A stretch of 64,000 bases of DNA from UBA11400 sp964473555 (GTDB lineage: Bacteria; Bacteroidota; Rhodothermia; Balneolales; HLUCCA01), in assembly GCA_964473555.1 (NCBI GenBank), contig CAYYPL010000007.1:119043-183042 (forward strand), in the 5' to 3' direction. The translations under genes were made by a program, and so were the position numbers. Each line of letters opens with the position of its first letter. Positions within the stretch are counted from its first letter, which is position 1. The notes beneath the pieces are model-generated. The model saw only the letters and a list, made by a program, of their open reading frames with translations, did not search any database and was not told the DNA's origin. Below, piece after piece: positions 25,714 through 34,506 of this stretch.

Positions 25714-27942
25714 ATGAAACGAACGAATTGGATCTGGTCACTGATGATGGTAGTCATCGTAGCATCCTGTACATCTGTAACCAACACTTCGTCTGGTGAT
25801 GCCGAAATGGACCGTGTGATCTCGGATTTAATGGCACAAATGACGGTTGAGGAGAAAATTGGACAGTTGACCCTGTTCACCAGTGATATGGATCAGACAG
25901 GCGCATTTATGCGTCCCGAGTACCTCGAAGACATCAAAAATGGCTCGGTTGGAGCTATTTTTAACGCGTATGGCGCCGAATATACCCGAAAACTGCAGGA
26001 AATGGCCGTCAATGAGACGCGCCTGGGTATTCCACTACTTTTTGGCTACGATGTAATACACGGTCACCGTACCATATTTCCGATGCCGTTGGCTGAAGCA
26101 GCCAGCTGGGATCTCACCGCGATGGAGAATGCGGCTCGAGTGGCTGCCCGTGAAGCAGCTTCTGAAGGGCTACACTGGACGTTTGCTCCTATGGTCGATA
26201 TTTCCCGGGATCCACGCTGGGGGCGCATTGCTGAGGGTGCCGGCGAGGATCCCTATCTGGGTTCGCGCATAGCAGAGGCCCGTGTCCGTGGATTTCAGGG
26301 CCAGGACCTGAAGGATCTTTCCACACTGGCGGCAACGGCTAAACACTTCGTGGCTTATGGTGCAGCACAGGCAGGGCGTGATTATCACAGTGTAGATATG
26401 TCTGAGCGTGAACTGCGTGAAGTCTACCTTCCACCGTTCAAAGCGGCGTTTGACGCCGGTGCAGTGTCGGTGATGACCGCGTTTAACGACCTGAACGGAC
26501 TCCCAGCCACCGCCAATGAGTATCTGTTCACCGATATTCTGCGCAAAGAATGGGGATTTGAAGGCTTCGTAGTTACCGACTACACCGCTATTATGGAGCT
26601 TTTATTTCATGGGGTAGCTGAAGACGAAGCGCACGCCAGTGAGCTGGCGCTCAAAGCGGGCATCGATATGAGTATGCAGGACGGATATTTCCAGTTAACG
26701 CTGAAAGATCTACTCGAGGCAGACAGGATATCCATGGCTGATATTGATAAAGCCGTTGAACGGGTACTACGTGTGAAATATCAGCTAGGCCTCTTCGAAG
26801 ATCCGTTCCGCTACAGCGATCTGGAACGTGAAAAGACTGAAATCATGAAACCAGAGAACATTGCTGCTGCACGTGATATGGCCCGGAAGTCCGTCGTTTT
26901 GCTCAAAAACGAGGACAGTGTGTTGCCATTTAGTGACAATGTCCGCACCATCGCGGTCATCGGTCCCATGGGTGACAACAAGCGCGACATGATCGGAAGC
27001 TGGTCTGCTGCCGGCGACTGGTCGAAGTCGGTCACGCTGGTGGAGGGACTCCGTGAACGGTATCCCAATGCGCGTGTTCTGTATGCCGAAGGTACCGGAA
27101 TTGAAGGGAGCGACCGAAAGGGATTTGCCAGCGCTGTAAACCTGGCCCGACAGGCCGATGTAGTGGTCCTGGCTTTGGGCGAAGCCTACTGGATGTCCGG
27201 TGAAGCCGCCAGCCGCGCTGAAATTGACCTTCCCGGTAATCAGGAAGAACTGGCAATGGAGATCAATCGCCTGGGCAAACCAACCGTCGCCGTGATCATG
27301 AGTGGTCGTCCCTTGACCATCAACTGGCTGCAAGGCAATGTGGATGCGATTGTTCAGGCGTGGTTTCTTGGCACTACGGCTGGAAACGCATTGGCTGATG
27401 TGTTATCCGGAGACTACAACCCATCCGGAAAACTCCCGGTGACGTTCCCGTATCACGTGGGACAGATTCCTATCTACCACAGTGTCCTGCCAACTGGACG
27501 ACCATTTATTGCTGATAGCAAGTACACCACCAAGTACCTCGACATACCCAATGAACCGCTCTATGTATTCGGTCACGGATTGAGTTACACCACATTCAGC
27601 TATTCACCGATATCATTGTCGGCCGAAACCATGCCATCGGGGGGCAGCATTACGGCTACGGTCAACGTCACGAACTCGGGACAACGAGCCGGAGAAGAAG
27701 TGGTACAGCTCTACATCAACGATCATGTTGGTTCGATTTCCCGCCCGGTTCGTGAACTCAAAGGATTTATGAAGATTTCACTTCAACCGGGCGAAAGTCG
27801 GGATGTATCCTTCACCATAAACGCTGAAACGCTGTCTTTCTACCGCAAAGACAATACCTGGGGCACCGAACCCGGTTCCTTCACGCTGTTCATTGGTACC
27901 AATTCGAGGGATACGAAGGAGGCGGTTTTCTCATTAGAGTAG
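25714..27942 (+). CDS. GH3 family beta-glucosidase, lipoprotein/periplasmic
   Basis: 742 residues from the ATG at 25714, preceded by GGAG 6 nt upstream; an upstream in-frame start at 25672 overlaps the previous gene and is rejected. Lipoprotein-like signal ending VASC. GH3 N-terminal barrel with KHFVAYGAAQAGRDYHSVDMS and the nucleophile Asp in FVVTDYTAIMELL. The second domain starts at KSVVLLKNED and the fibronectin-III-like domain at the C-terminus (NVTNSGQRAGEEVVQLYINDHVGS). It releases glucose from the non-reducing end of beta-glucosides; with GH144 partners it probably degrades sophoro-oligosaccharides in the periplasm. Its TAG stop lies at the start of a GTAGGAAGTAGG repeat. Confidence 0.93.
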   Translation: MKRTNWIWSLMMVVIVASCTSVTNTSSGDAEMDRVISDLMAQMTVEEKIGQLTLFTSDMDQTGAFMRPEYLEDIKNGSVGAIFNAYGAEYTRKLQEMAVNETRLGIPLLFGYDVIHGHRTIFPMPLAEAASWDLTAMENAARVAAREAASEGLHWTFAPMVDISRDPRWGRIAEGAGEDPYLGSRIAEARVRGFQGQDLKDLSTLAATAKHFVAYGAAQAGRDYHSVDMSERELREVYLPPFKAAFDAGAVSVMTAFNDLNGLPATANEYLFTDILRKEWGFEGFVVTDYTAIMELLFHGVAEDEAHASELALKAGIDMSMQDGYFQLTLKDLLEADRISMADIDKAVERVLRVKYQLGLFEDPFRYSDLEREKTEIMKPENIAAARDMARKSVVLLKNEDSVLPFSDNVRTIAVIGPMGDNKRDMIGSWSAAGDWSKSVTLVEGLRERYPNARVLYAEGTGIEGSDRKGFASAVNLARQADVVVLALGEAYWMSGEAASRAEIDLPGNQEELAMEINRLGKPTVAVIMSGRPLTINWLQGNVDAIVQAWFLGTTAGNALADVLSGDYNPSGKLPVTFPYHVGQIPIYHSVLPTGRPFIADSKYTTKYLDIPNEPLYVFGHGLSYTTFSYSPISLSAETMPSGGSITATVNVTNSGQRAGEEVVQLYINDHVGSISRPVRELKGFMKISLQPGESRDVSFTINAETLSFYRKDNTWGTEPGSFTLFIGTNSRDTKEAVFSLE

Positions 27943-28023
27943 GAAGTAGGAAGTGGGTAGTGGGTAGTGGGAAGTTGGTTGGGAATTGAGAATCCCACTC
28001 CCTACTTCCCACTACCTACTCCC
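27943..28023. repeat. GGTAGTGGGAAG-word repeat forming an inverted pair
   Basis: GGAAGTAGGAAGTGGG-type words on the plus strand are followed, after a short loop, by CCCTACTTCCCACTACC words. The two halves share GGTAGTGGGAAGT as an inverted repeat and can pair over about 30 bp. Located exactly between convergent stops, so it may serve as a two-way terminator. It uses the same word family as 2.0, 10.85, 29.9 and 43.75 kb. Confidence 0.7.
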
Positions 28024-29463
28024 TTAATCTATCAAAACCAAATTTTCCTGCGGAGCTACCAAATACTCCGCGCCGTTCTCGGTAACCACAGCCATCTCTT
28101 CGACGGAGATAGTCTTGGTGCCACCCTCGATTTCCCACATGTAGAATCCGTCGTAAGCAAAGACATTCCCCGCTACCAGTGGTCTGAACGCTGTAGCTGA
28201 TGGCTGGCGTCCGATCTGGGCTCCACCCAGGCTTGGACCCACATCATGGGCAACGTACCCAACTGGATGTCCCGTGTTCCACATTACTTCCATGGATCCA
28301 TTCTCACGCATCCATTCTCGCTGCACGCGGTCTACTTCAACACCGGTAACTCCTGGAACCATGGCTTCAATGACCATCCGGTTGCCTTGCCGGGCGACGT
28401 CCCAATAGCGCTGGATGTCTTCGGGGGCAGCGGTTTCTCCGTCACGAAGCACGTAAGCAAAACGCTGGATGTCGGTGACCCACATATCGTAGACACGGAT
28501 ACCGAAGTCGGTCTGGATGACGTCTCCGGGCTGGATTACCCGGCTGGTTGGATGAGCGTGTCCGCGGTCGATGCCAGAATTAATGGATGGATTCTGGTCC
28601 GGCGACCAGCCATCTTTCACGCCGTGCTGCTGCATAAGCTGTTTAAGTATTCGCGCTACATCCGCATCGGTCGTAATTCCGGGTCTGACCTGAGCATAGG
28701 CCAGTAGCTGGAAGCGAACCGTGAGCTCGGCGGCCCGGCGCAGGATCTCCACTTCAGCAGGCGTCTTTACAGACAGCCACTCATACACAATCTCTTCACT
28801 GGAGACTATGGCTGTTCGGACGCGGCTGTTCAATACTCCGGTCAGTGCCTGATATTGCGAATAGCTGAGCCCATCAGCGATTTCGTTGCTGGAACTGAAG
28901 TTCAATGCCAGTTTGCCGTTTAAATTCGAATTGATATAAGTAGCAGCTTCAACGATGGCTCCCGGAGTGCGTCCAACAACCACGACGGTGTCATGAAGTG
29001 CAATCTCCTGAAGTGCTGTAGCTTCTCCGGGTGGACTGAATATCATGGAATAGACCTCAGAGCCCCGTTTTTCGAAATAAACCACAGCGGGCGAGACCGC
29101 ATTCTCGCAACCCACGTGACGTGCAAGCGGATCATTATCGTTCGACCGGCAGACAATCGCCCAGCCGTCTACTCCGGCACGGTCCATCGCTACAGGAAGC
29201 AGTGTTTGAATGCGTTCCTTACGGATGTCAGGCCATGGCGAGGGACCGTCGAAGCGCAGTTCGTCGGCAGTATATCGCCATTCATAAGCGGCTAATGGGT
29301 CATCATTTGATGTCGTCTGGGGCTGGCAGGCATACAAAGCGACGAGTGAGATCAAAAATAATGCAATAACACTATAAAAATTGATCCTCTCACGCGATTT
29401 AAACCGTAATTCAGCAGTTGTACCAATAAATCCTGGTATAAAAACCTTTTTTTTAGTACTCAT
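28024..29463 (-). CDS. M24 family metallopeptidase lipoprotein (Xaa-Pro peptidase-like)
   Basis: About 479 residues from the ATG at 29463; a longer frame opens at 29583 but would overlap the DUF6526 gene by 86 nt, and its extra 40 residues are Arg-rich and not family-like. The shorter form has a hydrophobic segment ending LYAC, so a lipoprotein signal with a fairly long N-region. The pita-bread domain metal ligands are visible: QTDFGI (Asp), VTDIQRF (Asp), VGYVAHDVG (His), EIEGG (Glu) and VEEMAVV (Glu). Relatives cleave dipeptides or N-terminal residues before proline. The substrate is unknown. Cotranscribed with DUF6526 34 nt upstream. Confidence 0.87.
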   Translation of the reverse strand: MSTKKKVFIPGFIGTTAELRFKSRERINFYSVIALFLISLVALYACQPQTTSNDDPLAAYEWRYTADELRFDGPSPWPDIRKERIQTLLPVAMDRAGVDGWAIVCRSNDNDPLARHVGCENAVSPAVVYFEKRGSEVYSMIFSPPGEATALQEIALHDTVVVVGRTPGAIVEAATYINSNLNGKLALNFSSSNEIADGLSYSQYQALTGVLNSRVRTAIVSSEEIVYEWLSVKTPAEVEILRRAAELTVRFQLLAYAQVRPGITTDADVARILKQLMQQHGVKDGWSPDQNPSINSGIDRGHAHPTSRVIQPGDVIQTDFGIRVYDMWVTDIQRFAYVLRDGETAAPEDIQRYWDVARQGNRMVIEAMVPGVTGVEVDRVQREWMRENGSMEVMWNTGHPVGYVAHDVGPSLGGAQIGRQPSATAFRPLVAGNVFAYDGFYMWEIEGGTKTISVEEMAVVTENGAEYLVAPQENLVLID

Positions 29464-29497
29464 TGTTGATCGATGACCCATACATTGACTCCGGTTA

Positions 29498-29914
29498 TCA
29501 GACCCGGTTATGATCCGGGACCCAGTTATTGATTGCTTGTTTGATCTGTTTCGGCGCCAGGTTTTCCTTGAGCGTCCGGTCAATCAAGGTAAGCAATTCT
29601 TCATCAGAGGCGAAACGCAAAGCGATAATTTGCTTGAGTGTAAGTTTAGATTCAGTTTGGGCAAAACGAGTTCCAGTCAATTCGAAATAGCGCTGACGCA
29701 TCTCCAGCCTGATCAGACGATCCTGAAGAGTGAGTCCGTACATGCGGGCCACCAAGGTAACCAGTAAAAGTCCGGTAGCCAGAAGGGTATCAAAAATCGA
29801 TCCACCTCCCTGAAACCACGCCACAATGGCCATAATGAATAGAATCAGAGTAATCGGACTGAGGATGAAATGATGGAGTGTATTCCACTGAGTATGATTT
29901 TTATAGGATTGCAT
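29498..29914 (-). CDS. DUF6526 membrane protein
   Basis: 138 residues. MQSYKNHTQWNTLHHF opening, two membrane helices (about 17-33 and 42-60, with a GGG turn between them), then a cytosolic tail with LRMEMRQRYF-like helix and LKQIIALRFASDEELLTLIDR, the conserved DUF6526 segment. No known function. It precedes the M24 peptidase gene on the same strand. Confidence 0.85.
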   Translation of the reverse strand: MQSYKNHTQWNTLHHFILSPITLILFIMAIVAWFQGGGSIFDTLLATGLLLVTLVARMYGLTLQDRLIRLEMRQRYFELTGTRFAQTESKLTLKQIIALRFASDEELLTLIDRTLKENLAPKQIKQAINNWVPDHNRV

Positions 29915-29924
29915 AATTTTTTAT

Positions 29925-29995
29925 TAGGGAATGGGAAGTGGTTAATGGGGAATTGGTGATGGTTAATGGGTATAAACGGGGAGAAGTGGGTGTGA
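29925..29995. repeat. GGTTAATGGG-word intergenic repeat
   Basis: Degenerate words GGGAATGGGAAGTGG / TTAATGGGGAATTGG / GTTAATGGG. Upstream of the DUF6526 gene and downstream of nothing transcribed toward it, so unlike most copies it is not at a gene end. Confidence 0.55.
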
Positions 29996-30102
29996 ATGAG
30001 GGTCATAGGATCAGAAAGAGAAGTTTAAAAAATCTTATGTTCTTCTGCACTCCTGCTCTTTGTGAGCTTTGTGCGCTAAAACTGATCTTGGTTTGCCAAA
30101 TC

Positions 30103-31200
30103 CTAATTTTGACCTTCCTGCCCTCCATGTACGTTGTGCGCAAGAAACGGAACCACAGTAGTTTCTAGAAACTGATACACCCTTTCATTAAATCCACGCG
30201 TTCGGGTGTCAGGATTCCCGGTCACGACCACAACAGCCTCGAGCTCGGGAAAATGAAACACGAATTGTCCACCGTAGCCCCAGGCGAACCACGCTTCGTA
30301 TCCGGCGAAGGTGTTGTTCCAGAACATGTAGCCGTAATTATGTCCGCGGGACGAGTAGCTGACCCGGTCGAAGTACGCGGTCTGGGAGTCGCGGACCCAG
30401 TTGGGCGGCAGAAGTTGACGTTCCTGGTGACGGCCGTTGTTCAGGTAGAGTTTTCCGAACTCGAGGAGTCCAGCCGGGCTGATGGCCATATTGTTGCCTC
30501 CGAAATAGTATCCCTGTGGATCACGGTCCCATCCGCCTATGGTTACGCCCATGGGACCGAACAGATAGCGCTCGGCAAAGGCTCGGGTCGACATGCCCGT
30601 GGCTTCGGTGAGCACGGCAGAAAGAATGTGAGAGTCGCCGGTGCTGTAGTCCATGGCGGTGCCTGGAGGCGACTGCAGGTCTCCGTTCAATACGTAGCGT
30701 ATCCAGTCGCGGGACGTCACCCAGGCCCCGTAGCGGCGTATGGAAGTGGACTCGAGTCCGCTGGACATCGTGAGCAGGTCTTGGATCGTCATGCCCTGCC
30801 GGGCGTCGTCGGGTGCCTGAGCAAAGTAATTCGGTAGGTATTTCGATGCGCTGTCCTCCACCGAGGTGATGTAGCCTTTATCAATAGCGATGCCAATGAG
30901 TGCTCCGATCACTGTTTTGGAGGCAGATTTGATGTTGATCGGTCGATTTCGGCGCATCGGAGGGCGATAATACTCCATTTGGAGGGAATCCGAGTGCCAG
31001 ACCATAAACGAAGTCAGTCCCTGTACATCGGGAACGGCGTCCATAACCACATCGGCTGTTACCAATGGCAACGCCGGGCGTAAAGGCTCAGAAGTAGCCA
31101 GCGTATCTGCCAGAGTAGTCGACCGTGACCGTGCATCCGAATTGGACTCACATCCCGATAACATCAACAGGCTGAACGAAAAAATCAGTATACATCTCAT
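30103..31200 (-). CDS. Serine hydrolase lipoprotein, class C beta-lactamase fold
   Basis: 365 residues. Lipobox LSGC (Cys about 17). SxxK motif in IKSASKTVIGALIG (Ser about 92), YxS/N-type motif in MDYSTGDSHILS (about 193), and WGYGGQFVFHFPELEAVVVVTGN near the end in place of the KTG triad. This places it in the esterase/D-aminopeptidase side of the family. Probably periplasmic-facing and anchored. Substrate unknown. It differs from the 2510-3787 protein in anchoring and motif detail. Confidence 0.85.
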   Translation of the reverse strand: MRCILIFSFSLLMLSGCESNSDARSRSTTLADTLATSEPLRPALPLVTADVVMDAVPDVQGLTSFMVWHSDSLQMEYYRPPMRRNRPINIKSASKTVIGALIGIAIDKGYITSVEDSASKYLPNYFAQAPDDARQGMTIQDLLTMSSGLESTSIRRYGAWVTSRDWIRYVLNGDLQSPPGTAMDYSTGDSHILSAVLTEATGMSTRAFAERYLFGPMGVTIGGWDRDPQGYYFGGNNMAISPAGLLEFGKLYLNNGRHQERQLLPPNWVRDSQTAYFDRVSYSSRGHNYGYMFWNNTFAGYEAWFAWGYGGQFVFHFPELEAVVVVTGNPDTRTRGFNERVYQFLETTVVPFLAHNVHGGQEGQN

Positions 31201-31245
31201 GGCTGAAGATAACGGATTAGATTTTAAAATAGTTTCTGGTTTAAG

Positions 31246-31323
31246 AAAACGGAAAACGGAAAACGGAGAACGGAAAACGGAGAACGGAAAACGGAGAACG
31301 GAAAACGGAAAACGGAGAACGGA
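31246..31323. repeat. Tandem ACGGAAA/ACGGAGA repeat
   Basis: About eleven head-to-tail 7-bp units (AACGGAA or AACGGAG), irregular in order. Purine-only except for the C in each unit. It lies upstream of the serine hydrolase gene. Confidence 0.85.
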
Positions 31324-31340
31324 GTTGGACGTTCAAGCAT

Positions 31341-31400
31341 AAGCGGTGCAGTCGCCCATCCGTTGCGGAGCAGCCCAAACAAGTGCTTCAGCACCCCCTA
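31341..31400. repeat. Hairpin-repeat module
   Basis: Contains GCGGTGCAGTCGCCC, TTGC-GGA-GCAG, CCCAAACA and GTGCT-TC-AGCAC followed by CCCC. The order hairpin, CCAAACA, hairpin, CCC is shared with copies at 35.6, 42.4 and 43.3 kb. Confidence 0.7.
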
Positions 31401-31481
31401 AATATTTTCAAATGTATTCATAAGAGTTTAATTGATGACGAAATAACAGTCGTTTATCGGTAACTTAATATTGGAGTCGTC

Positions 31482-31712
31482 ATGCTGGAAGCATTCAAAA
31501 ACAGAAATGGAATTATCTTACTTATCGTTGCTACTCTTGCGGCGTGACTCATGTTTTGGCCGGTGCCGTACAGCGAACTTGACTACACGAGTACGAACCA
31601 TCTCACCACCTGGATCATTTCGGCCCTCATCGCAGGATTCATAGGTGTTATCCTTCTTCGGAAGTCCACCAAACACTCTCCGTTTGCAAAGCAAACATTC
31701 TCCACGGCGTAG
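31482..31712 (+). pseudogene. Small two-helix membrane protein gene with in-frame TGA
   Basis: An ATG at 31482, preceded by GGAG at 31473-31476, opens a frame of 21 codons (a membrane helix, IILLIVATLAA) and then TGA at 31545-31547. The same frame continues without break to TAG at 31710. The continuation begins LMFWPVPYSEL and has a second helix, TWIISALIAGFIGVILL. The good ribosome site and two helices argue for a real former gene, now interrupted. The last about 13 codons are hairpin-repeat sequence, and the final TAG lies inside the CGGC-GTA-GCCG hairpin. A sequencing error or recoding is possible. Family not recognised. Confidence 0.55.
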
Positions 31713-31735
31713 CCGTACAACCGCGGCAAAGCCGT
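31672..31735. repeat. Hairpin-ACTCTCC repeat copy
   Basis: ACTCTCC, GTTTGC-AAA-GCAAAC, ATTCTCC, CGGC-GTA-GCCG, then GCGGCAAAGCCG. Short version of the array at 36.5 kb. It overlaps the 3' end of the interrupted membrane protein gene. Confidence 0.75.
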
Positions 31736-31818
31736 AATAACCCTTATTTTAGTTGTGATATTTACGCCAATAACCCTTACTTTACACATATAATTTGTTA
31801 AAATAACCCTTATTTTGG
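31736..31818. promoter_or_regulatory. Three direct repeats with exact 33-bp period upstream of the AAA ATPase gene
   Basis: AATAACCCTTATTTTAG at 31736, AATAACCCTTACTTTAC at 31769 and AATAACCCTTATTTTGG at 31802: starts exactly 33 bp apart, so all on one face of the helix. The last ends 42 nt before the ATG at 31861. Likely binding sites for a regulator, perhaps the ATPase itself. Confidence 0.65.
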
Positions 31819-31860
31819 TATAAATGGTACTCATGCCACTACGAATGTATATTTACTAAC

Positions 31861-33201
31861 ATGTTTCAGCGCAATCACATAGAAGTTCTAAGACAGTGGC
31901 GTAATTCGCCCAGACGCAAGCCACTGATCATCAGAGGTGCGCGTCAGGTTGGAAAAACAACACTGGTTAAGGAGTTTTCAGCCGATTTCAAGCAGTTTGT
32001 CCATTTAAATCTGGAGAAGAAGTCCGACCGTGATTTTTTCCATCTGCATGATGTGAAACGGATAACCCAGGCGCTTCTGATCGCCCACAAGTTCGAGTAC
32101 AGATTATCTGACACGCTTTTTTTTATCGATGAAATTCAGGAGTCGGAACAGGCGATTGAACTGCTTCGTTATTTCTACGAAGAGCTTCCGGACTTGAATG
32201 TGATCGCAGCCGGATCTTTGCTTGAGTTTGCACTCGGCGACAAAAACAGTTTTCCGTTCGGACGGGTTAACTATCTATATGTGTCACCGGTAAATTTTTC
32301 TGAGTTTCTTCAGGCTACCGGACACGACGCGTTGCTTGACCACCTGCAAAATCCTTCAATGGACAATCATCTGCACCAAGTGGCACTTCGGTTGTTCAAT
32401 GAGTATGCTCTGATTGGAGGTATGCCGGAGATTGTGGATGAGTACGTCCGCACAGGTACTTCTGTTGGTTTATCCTCCATTTATGATGAAATCAACACCG
32501 CCTATCGAGATGACATCACAAAATATGCTTCCGGTGAAAAAGAGCAGGACATTTTGCGTCACTTGATGACATCAGCGCCATTATTCGCAGATCAGCGTAT
32601 CAAATTTCACAATTTTGGGAACTCAGGGTATCGGTCCGTGGACGTTTCGAGTGCATTCAGACGATTGCAGCAAGCGGGAATCTGTCAGTTGATCTATCCA
32701 ACGACCCACACCCGGATTCCACTAGTCCCGGATCTGAACAAATCACCGAGGCTGCAATGGCTCGATTCCGGATTATTGATACATTCGCTTGGAATCCAGT
32801 CGAAGGTGGCTATGATGGATGATTTGAATGATGCCTGGAAGGGAGCACTGGTTCCACACATCGTATTGCAGGAAATCCTATCCAGAAACACGAATACGTT
32901 CACTAAACCCGTATTCTGGGTCCGCCAAAAAAACCAATCCCAAGCCGAACTGGATGTATTACTCGAAGTAGATGGTAGGTCGGTTCCGATCGAAATAAAG
33001 TCCGGTGCTGCGGGCAGATTGCGATCCTTGCATCAATACCTGGATGTGTCCGACACCGACTTCGCGATAAGGCTTTACGCAGGACCCAAGAGCCTCGAGC
33101 AACTCAAAACCGCCTCCGGGCGAACCTACACGCTCCTCAATCTGCCGTATTATTTGGGATATTGGTTGGAGGGGTATGTAAGTTGGCAAGCAGGCCAATA
33201 G
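31861..33201 (+). CDS. AAA_14/DUF4143 family ATPase
   Basis: 446 residues. Walker A GARQVGKTT (about 26-34), Walker B LFFIDEIQES (about 96-105), sensor region NVIAAGSLLEFAL, then a DUF4143 C-terminal domain with a restriction-like core (QAELDVLLEVDGRSVPIEIKSG, about 365-385). The D-(x)n-ExK arrangement in that segment resembles PD-(D/E)xK nucleases, although activity is unproven in this family. Role unknown; common in accessory regions. Flanked by hairpin repeats on both sides, with three phased direct repeats in front. Confidence 0.87.
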   Translation: MFQRNHIEVLRQWRNSPRRKPLIIRGARQVGKTTLVKEFSADFKQFVHLNLEKKSDRDFFHLHDVKRITQALLIAHKFEYRLSDTLFFIDEIQESEQAIELLRYFYEELPDLNVIAAGSLLEFALGDKNSFPFGRVNYLYVSPVNFSEFLQATGHDALLDHLQNPSMDNHLHQVALRLFNEYALIGGMPEIVDEYVRTGTSVGLSSIYDEINTAYRDDITKYASGEKEQDILRHLMTSAPLFADQRIKFHNFGNSGYRSVDVSSAFRRLQQAGICQLIYPTTHTRIPLVPDLNKSPRLQWLDSGLLIHSLGIQSKVAMMDDLNDAWKGALVPHIVLQEILSRNTNTFTKPVFWVRQKNQSQAELDVLLEVDGRSVPIEIKSGAAGRLRSLHQYLDVSDTDFAIRLYAGPKSLEQLKTASGRTYTLLNLPYYLGYWLEGYVSWQAGQ

Positions 33202-33202
33202 A

Positions 33203-33314
33203 CGAGCGGGCAAGCGGACTCTCCTCCGGCGCGTAGCGTTACCACCGCGAAACCCCACCGCGAAGCCCCTCCATTGCGTAGCCCCACCGCGAAGTCCCAC
33301 CGCGGCAAAGCCGC
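33203..33314. repeat. Hairpin-repeat module between convergent genes
   Basis: GAGCGGGCAAGCGGACTCTCC, then CCGGCGCGTAGCG and repeated ACCGCGAAGCCCC words, ending in GCGGC-AAA-GCCGC (33302-33314), a perfect hairpin two bases past the permease stop codon on the minus strand. Confidence 0.75.
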
Positions 33315-33315
33315 A

Positions 33316-34506
33316 TCATGCCTGTTTCGACATCGCATAGACTTCAGCGAACGTAGGCTCTTTTCCGTTGATTAGGATCGTGACCCGAAAGATTTTGGCA
33401 GCCAGCTTGCGCAGGAAGTAGAAGGTCACACACAGAAGCACGAACGAAGCGACTACTTCCAACATCCCAACTTCCGTGGTTGCCCACCGGATGGGCATGG
33501 CGCTGGCCGAGGTCAATGGAAACCAGGACAAAAAGAGGGAGAATCCGTTATCGGGATCGTGGAGCACGAATAACGAAATCAGGACAAACACCACAGGAAG
33601 CATCATCAACCCACCTTTTCCGGAATTGTTGGGATCGGTTATGACGGAAGCGATCGAGGCCAAAACGGCGTTCCAGATAAGGATACCAAGTATCGCAAAT
33701 GGGAAGTACAAAACGATTGATGGCAAATGGATGTAGTCGAGGATGGCCGAGGCGGGTAGTCCAGTGAACTGAAAAAAGATGACGCCTCCCACGATTCCAA
33801 TAATAGAGTACGTGACCATGGATGCAATTCCAGTGAGAGTGATCCCGTAGATTTTGCCGTCCATCCAGACCTGTGGACTAATGGCTGAGACGATCTGTTC
33901 GGTGATTTTGAGCTGTTTCTCGCCCGTAATCGCGGTAAATTGATAAGCAAAGCTCAGAAATACCGCCATAACCATGAGTCCGGCAAAAAACAACGACAAC
34001 ACTACCAGGTGACCGGAATTGTCGGTATACGTGTAAGCCATTGTCACGGAAGCCGGAGCCAGCACGGCCTCCAGTGCCTCATCAGACAACCCAATGCGCT
34101 GCATTTCCTGTTGCTTGTGATAGGCGTTGAGTTGTTCCTGCACCGGATCCAGGTCCGAAGTGCGTTTGTACGCGTACAAGACGATTCCATCGGAGGTAAC
34201 ATCTACCAGAACACGGTCATTGTCTGCGGTGATCCCATCAATGAATGCCTGTTTTTCGGATGCAGGAAGTTCAACGACATCAAGCTTTTCCTGAAGAACA
34301 GTAGTCAGAGTGGAATCGGTGCCTGATACCACATGCACCTCGACCGGATCACTGGAGCCGGAGAACGCGAACGTGGTTCCAAGGAAAAAAAGAACCGAAG
34401 TACCGATCATTACCACGATGCCCAGCAGTTCGTTTTTGGGCTTGAAAAATCGGGTGAACTCCCAGATCGTGACGGTGATGACTTGTTTGAAATAGTTCAT
34501 ACTCAT
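33316..34506 (-). CDS. ABC-2 type transporter permease (NatB-like)
   Basis: 396 residues. An N-terminal helix (about 28-48, ELLGIVVMIGTSVLFFLGTTF) is followed by a large extracytoplasmic domain (about 50-170) and five or so further helices (from about 172: LVVLSLFFAGLMVMAVFLSFAYQF; VVFVLISLFVL; ASFVLLCVTFYFL). This matches sodium-efflux/NatB-like permeases. Its ATG overlaps the ATPase gene stop by 4 nt, so the two are translationally coupled. Exports an unknown substrate. Stop codon is followed at once by a hairpin repeat. Confidence 0.87.
   Translation of the reverse strand: MSMNYFKQVITVTIWEFTRFFKPKNELLGIVVMIGTSVLFFLGTTFAFSGSSDPVEVHVVSGTDSTLTTVLQEKLDVVELPASEKQAFIDGITADNDRVLVDVTSDGIVLYAYKRTSDLDPVQEQLNAYHKQQEMQRIGLSDEALEAVLAPASVTMAYTYTDNSGHLVVLSLFFAGLMVMAVFLSFAYQFTAITGEKQLKITEQIVSAISPQVWMDGKIYGITLTGIASMVTYSIIGIVGGVIFFQFTGLPASAILDYIHLPSIVLYFPFAILGILIWNAVLASIASVITDPNNSGKGGLMMLPVVFVLISLFVLHDPDNGFSLFLSWFPLTSASAMPIRWATTEVGMLEVVASFVLLCVTFYFLRKLAAKIFRVTILINGKEPTFAEVYAMSKQA

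Noticed and set aside
29463..29583. 40-residue N-terminal extension of the M24 peptidase
   Set aside because: Overlaps the DUF6526 gene and is Arg-rich without family match; the ATG at 29463 places the lipoprotein signal correctly.
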